Notes under the pieces: model-generated
The model's input: the letters and a program-made list of their open reading frames with translations, nothing else
Told to the model about the DNA's origin: nothing
Database searches by the model: none
Source: JBBRGG01 sp038240875
Lineage (GTDB): Bacteria > Planctomycetota > Phycisphaerae > Phycisphaerales > UBA1924
Length of the DNA stretch: 7,683 bases
Direction: 5' to 3'
Assembly: GCA_038240875.1 (NCBI GenBank)
Contig: JBBRGG010000172.1
Coordinates: 1 to 7,683, forward strand
Shown here: positions 5,139 through 7,683 of the stretch, piece by piece
Layout of the letters: every line of letters begins with the position of its first letter
How positions within the stretch are numbered: the stretch's first letter is position 1
Made by a program: the position numbers and the translations under genes

Positions 5139-7505
5139 TTACTTGGGTGGAAAGCCCTCGGGCATCCACGTTGGAAGGCTGGCAATCGAAGCGCGCGCAG
5201 CCTCGCTCGTCGGCACGCCCCACGCTTGAAAGAATGGCCCAAGGTTCTTGCCGCTAACCTTGCTCATCCGCACTATCCATTGATCGCGTTTTTCTAGCTC
5301 GGTCGAAGGCCTTTGTTCACGAGGCAACGCGCGATATTCCGCAAAGACTTTCTTGTATGTCTCCCAGCCAAAGGCTTCGCGCATCTGGATATACATCTCA
5401 AGAGCGACAAATGGCTCGCTCTGCCAGCGTTCAAAGGGCGCGCCTAGTGCCAGGTGCTTCCCAATCGAGCGGGCGCGGTGTTCGAGCGCGTCGTGCCCGC
5501 CGCCAACTGGCTTGTTCGCGACCTGTTCCATTAAGTAGAGCGAGAAGAGGTTACAGGTGACTTCGACGGTGCCATCAAACGTCCAATCGCTTTCCTGGTG
5601 GTTGTGCCCAAGCTCGTGAAAGAGTCCCCACGTTCCAGCGCGCAGCGCGTCCGCCGACGTCATATCTGCCGCGGCGTCCAGATGCGTCATGATGGGATAG
5701 CCCGAGTGCATGTACCCCACGCTGATGTCAAGATCCGCGACGTATCGCTCAGGGCGGGCGCGTTCGCGTGAGATTGTCGCCAAATCCGCAGCCGCATCGA
5801 GCACTTGGTCCCACACATTTAGTAATTCTTCGGGATCATCAAGCTCTCGCACGAGCGTCGAAGGCACACTCACGATGACCTTGTCTGTCTCAAGCTCGGC
5901 CCAAGGGCCAGGGGCGTAACGAATGTGCGCACGCCATTGGTTGATATCGGTTGTGCTCCGCACGAATCGCGGGGCCTCGACCGCGCCCTTGATCGTCGCG
6001 GTGTATGTGCCCGTGTCGCGACCATCAACCTCGATGTAAATGAGCCCGCCAAATGCGGACGCGAGCCGAGTTAGTTCGCCAACGATCGGCACAGTTATCG
6101 TAATCTCTGGCATGCGCACCCACTCGGGCTTGTGCCAGAGTTGATCGGTGTGGCAGCCGATGCGAACCTTAAGCGTCTCTTGCTTTGGGTGGTATTGTGT
6201 CGGCGATGCAGCCGCGATCGTTACTTCGATAAGTTCGCCCGGGGCTGCATACAGACCCGTTGATTTCCAGCCGTTGGCCTTGGTGTCGATGGTAATATCG
6301 CGTGACACTCGCTGCGCGTCGTTCGGCACCGCTCCAGGAAACGCAGCCGAGGAGGGATGTGCCTTTATTTCTTCAGGCTTTACACGCGAAGTCTTGGCAA
6401 TAGCATGGGCAACAAGCACGCGATCAAGCCCTTGCGCACGCTTGATTGGCGATTTTTCGCTTGGCACAACCGGGCCGCCACGGCTTGCTTCGAGCGCATC
6501 AAGCCTTGCGATCGTCGTTTCGTCTTGCGCTGATCGAGCCATATCGGTCGCGGCTTGCGACGCTTGTGCACGCTCTACTTTCAGAAGTTTCACATCCACG
6601 TTGTTCGCGGCGTGCTCCCCCAGTGCTTCGGCTTCAAGCCACGCGAGCGCTCGGCCACCATGCGCGAGAGAATCGACAGGCCCAACGGCAAAGCCGTCCG
6701 CTGCCGTGTCGTCCGCGTATTCACTCGTCCATGCAATCCCTGCGGGCGAGAGCAACTTGTTCCATGGATTTGTGTGCATCGGTGCGTCGTTATTGAGCTG
6801 CTTCCACCCCCAGCCAGTCTGCGCGATGATGAGCCCTTTGCCTGAGTTCGCCCATTGTCCCCACGCGGCTGCAGTCGCGTCATTGCGTGCATCGCCGAGA
6901 ATCGCAACGTCCGCTTCCTTTGCTGTTGTTGAGTCTCGCCCGATAGTTACCGTTGCGCCGCGTGATTCGAGCCATGGACGCAACTGGGCGTTGGCGACAG
7001 CGACGTGAATGCCCGCGAGCGGCTTGTTTTCGCTCGCCAAATCGACTTCCTTGTTTGCGGCCCATACGACCAAGCGAATCATCAACGTACCCGTGTCACG
7101 ATCGTCGAGTACCTTTGGATCCGCATAGCCACTGTGCGTGAACAACGCTACGCGACCACTTTCACGTGACGCGTTCGCGGCGCCTGCCGGCATATCCACA
7201 GTCGCGAACTCTGCAACCGCCACAATCGGCACCTGTGGCTGCCCTTTGTCGGCGCACGCGACCAACACCTGGGCTCGCTCGCCCCACACCGCAAGCGTGC
7301 CCGGAATTCCCGGCGACGCAATCTGCGAAAGATCCTTAAGAATATCCTTCGAGATGACTTCCTTCGCGGGCACAACCTTTGCCGCGTTCGCTTGTGCCCC
7401 GCTTTGCACGATCTCGGCCAACACAAACGCGTCCACGCCACGCACACATCCCACACACGCGATCATCACGGCGGCAACAGTTCCATTTCGATTTATTCGT
7501 GGCAT
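5139..7505 (-). CDS. Exported M60 (enhancin-like) zinc metalloprotease
   Basis: The start at 7505 is chosen because GGAG lies six bases upstream and a signal sequence follows directly; an ATG-like start at 7547 would fall in an 18-base palindrome. The product has 788 residues. Residues 1-30 are an export signal: basic start (R3, R6), hydrophobic core, and VMIAC at 13-17 that fits a loose lipobox, so it may be a lipoprotein with C17; cleavage after about A30 is the alternative. Residues roughly 160-235 look like a class I amidotransferase or ThuA-type fold (DVAILGD, GLIIAQTGWGW) without a clear nucleophile. A helical, charged stretch follows at about 285-390. From about 395 comes a beta domain like the M60-like N-terminal domain (TGLYAAPGE, VRIGCHTD, FGGLIYIEVDG). 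The peptidase domain has H630-E-L-G-H634 and E648 (GTVEVTCN), matching the M60 gluzincin motif HExxHx(8-28)E. Known M60 enzymes cut mucins and other O-glycoproteins; vertebrate TCAF proteins share this general layout. Here the substrate is unknown. All zinc ligands are present, so activity is likely. Confidence 0.9.
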   Translation of the reverse strand: MPRINRNGTVAAVMIACVGCVRGVDAFVLAEIVQSGAQANAAKVVPAKEVISKDILKDLSQIASPGIPGTLAVWGERAQVLVACADKGQPQVPIVAVAEFATVDMPAGAANASRESGRVALFTHSGYADPKVLDDRDTGTLMIRLVVWAANKEVDLASENKPLAGIHVAVANAQLRPWLESRGATVTIGRDSTTAKEADVAILGDARNDATAAAWGQWANSGKGLIIAQTGWGWKQLNNDAPMHTNPWNKLLSPAGIAWTSEYADDTAADGFAVGPVDSLAHGGRALAWLEAEALGEHAANNVDVKLLKVERAQASQAATDMARSAQDETTIARLDALEASRGGPVVPSEKSPIKRAQGLDRVLVAHAIAKTSRVKPEEIKAHPSSAAFPGAVPNDAQRVSRDITIDTKANGWKSTGLYAAPGELIEVTIAAASPTQYHPKQETLKVRIGCHTDQLWHKPEWVRMPEITITVPIVGELTRLASAFGGLIYIEVDGRDTGTYTATIKGAVEAPRFVRSTTDINQWRAHIRYAPGPWAELETDKVIVSVPSTLVRELDDPEELLNVWDQVLDAAADLATISRERARPERYVADLDISVGYMHSGYPIMTHLDAAADMTSADALRAGTWGLFHELGHNHQESDWTFDGTVEVTCNLFSLYLMEQVANKPVGGGHDALEHRARSIGKHLALGAPFERWQSEPFVALEMYIQMREAFGWETYKKVFAEYRALPREQRPSTELEKRDQWIVRMSKVSGKNLGPFFQAWGVPTSEAARASIASLPTWMPEGFPPK

Positions 7506-7511
7506 CGCGTG

Positions 7512-7515
7512 CTCC
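7512..7515 (-). promoter_or_regulatory. Ribosome binding site of the M60 protease gene
   Basis: GGAG on the minus strand, six bases before ATG at 7505. It supports the shorter start, which begins directly with the basic region of the signal sequence. Confidence 0.7.
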
Positions 7516-7534
7516 AAAAACAAGTACGACAGCT

Positions 7535-7552
7535 CACTCATGCGCATGAGTG
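7535..7552. promoter_or_regulatory. Perfect 18-base palindrome, likely operator of the protease gene
   Basis: CACTCATGC (7535-7543) is followed without spacer by its exact reverse complement GCATGAGTG (7544-7552). It lies 29 bases before the start codon and directly downstream of a TATGAT hexamer on the minus strand, so it would cover the expected transcription start. That is a usual place for a repressor site. A palindrome of this length without spacer is unlikely by chance in a short leader, but no regulator is known from the window. Confidence 0.6.
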
Positions 7553-7559
7553 TCGTGCC

Positions 7560-7565
7560 ATCATA
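7560..7565 (-). promoter_or_regulatory. Candidate -10 element (TATGAT) of the protease gene
   Basis: TATGAT on the minus strand differs from TATAAT at one base. No sequence near TTGACA is found 16-18 bases upstream, so the promoter would depend on the -10 or an activator. Transcription would begin near 7553, at the edge of the 18-base palindrome. Confidence 0.3.
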
Positions 7566-7602
7566 CTGAGTTTGTACGCTCCTAGCGCGTCGTTTGTGGC
7601 GA

Positions 7603-7683
7603 TCACGACACGCAAGTACCGACGATGATCCGATCGAGCCCGTCGCAATCCCGAAGCACCTGCGTACCCGTCAGCAGCGGGTT
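7603..7683 (-). CDS. Probable C-terminal end of an unidentified gene (cut by window)
   Basis: From the right edge a minus-strand frame reads 26 codons (NPLLTGTQVLRDCDGLDR, then IIVGTCVS) to TGA at 7603-7605. Twenty of the 26 third positions are G or C, as in the coding genes here. The frame beginning one base later stops after three codons, and the remaining frame continues past this point without clear codon bias. It ends 97 bases before the protease start. With so few residues I cannot name it, and chance is possible. Confidence 0.4.
   Translation of the reverse strand, partial: NPLLTGTQVLRDCDGLDRIIVGTCVS

Noticed and set aside
6148..7008. 286-codon plus-strand open frame inside the protease gene
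   Set aside because: It is antisense to a clearly coding region with recognised domains; the product is serine- and alanine-rich and resembles no family I know.

Overview
The window looks like chromosomal DNA from a planctomycete, most likely of the Phycisphaerae class. I infer this from export signals that are typical of that group: a planctomycete-type 'LEPR-XLL'-like motif (here LEAR) near the N-terminus of the second gene, and a C-terminal PEP-CTERM-like sorting tag (VPTPGA, hydrophobic stretch, five arginines) on the third. All coding assignments rest on reading the translated sequence. No database search was possible.

Layout from left to right. Bases 2-1774 (+) are the C-terminal part of a large gene that enters from the left. 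It resembles the region following the HAD domain in COG5610-type proteins of polysaccharide and glycan loci. A roughly 480-base gap follows, with no convincing gene but several inverted repeats. Bases 2257-3798 (+) encode a 513-residue repetitive beta-rich protein with the LEPR-like motif and four tandem domains of about 100 residues. It runs convergently into 3905-4711 (-), a 268-residue PEP-CTERM-anchored protein with a predicted secreted beta-sandwich domain. A 427-base gap, rich in inverted repeats, holds the leader and putative promoter of that gene. Bases 5139-7505 (-) encode a 788-residue exported protein with an M60/enhancin-like zinc metalloprotease domain (HELGH...E). Finally 7603-7683 (-) is probably the tail of another gene that enters from the right.

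Three consecutive genes therefore encode cell-envelope or extracellular proteins, each with a different targeting signal: LEPR-like, PEP-CTERM, and Sec or lipoprotein. The upstream gene may belong to glycan synthesis. No operon joins them: strand changes and gaps of 380 to 480 bases suggest separate transcription. The clearest noncoding signal is a perfect 18-base palindrome at 7535-7552, just upstream of the protease gene and next to a TATGAT hexamer. Other inverted repeats lie upstream of the PEP-CTERM gene and of the LEPR-type gene. I see no mobile element, CRISPR array, tRNA or rRNA, and nothing that amounts to a clearly new multi-gene system.
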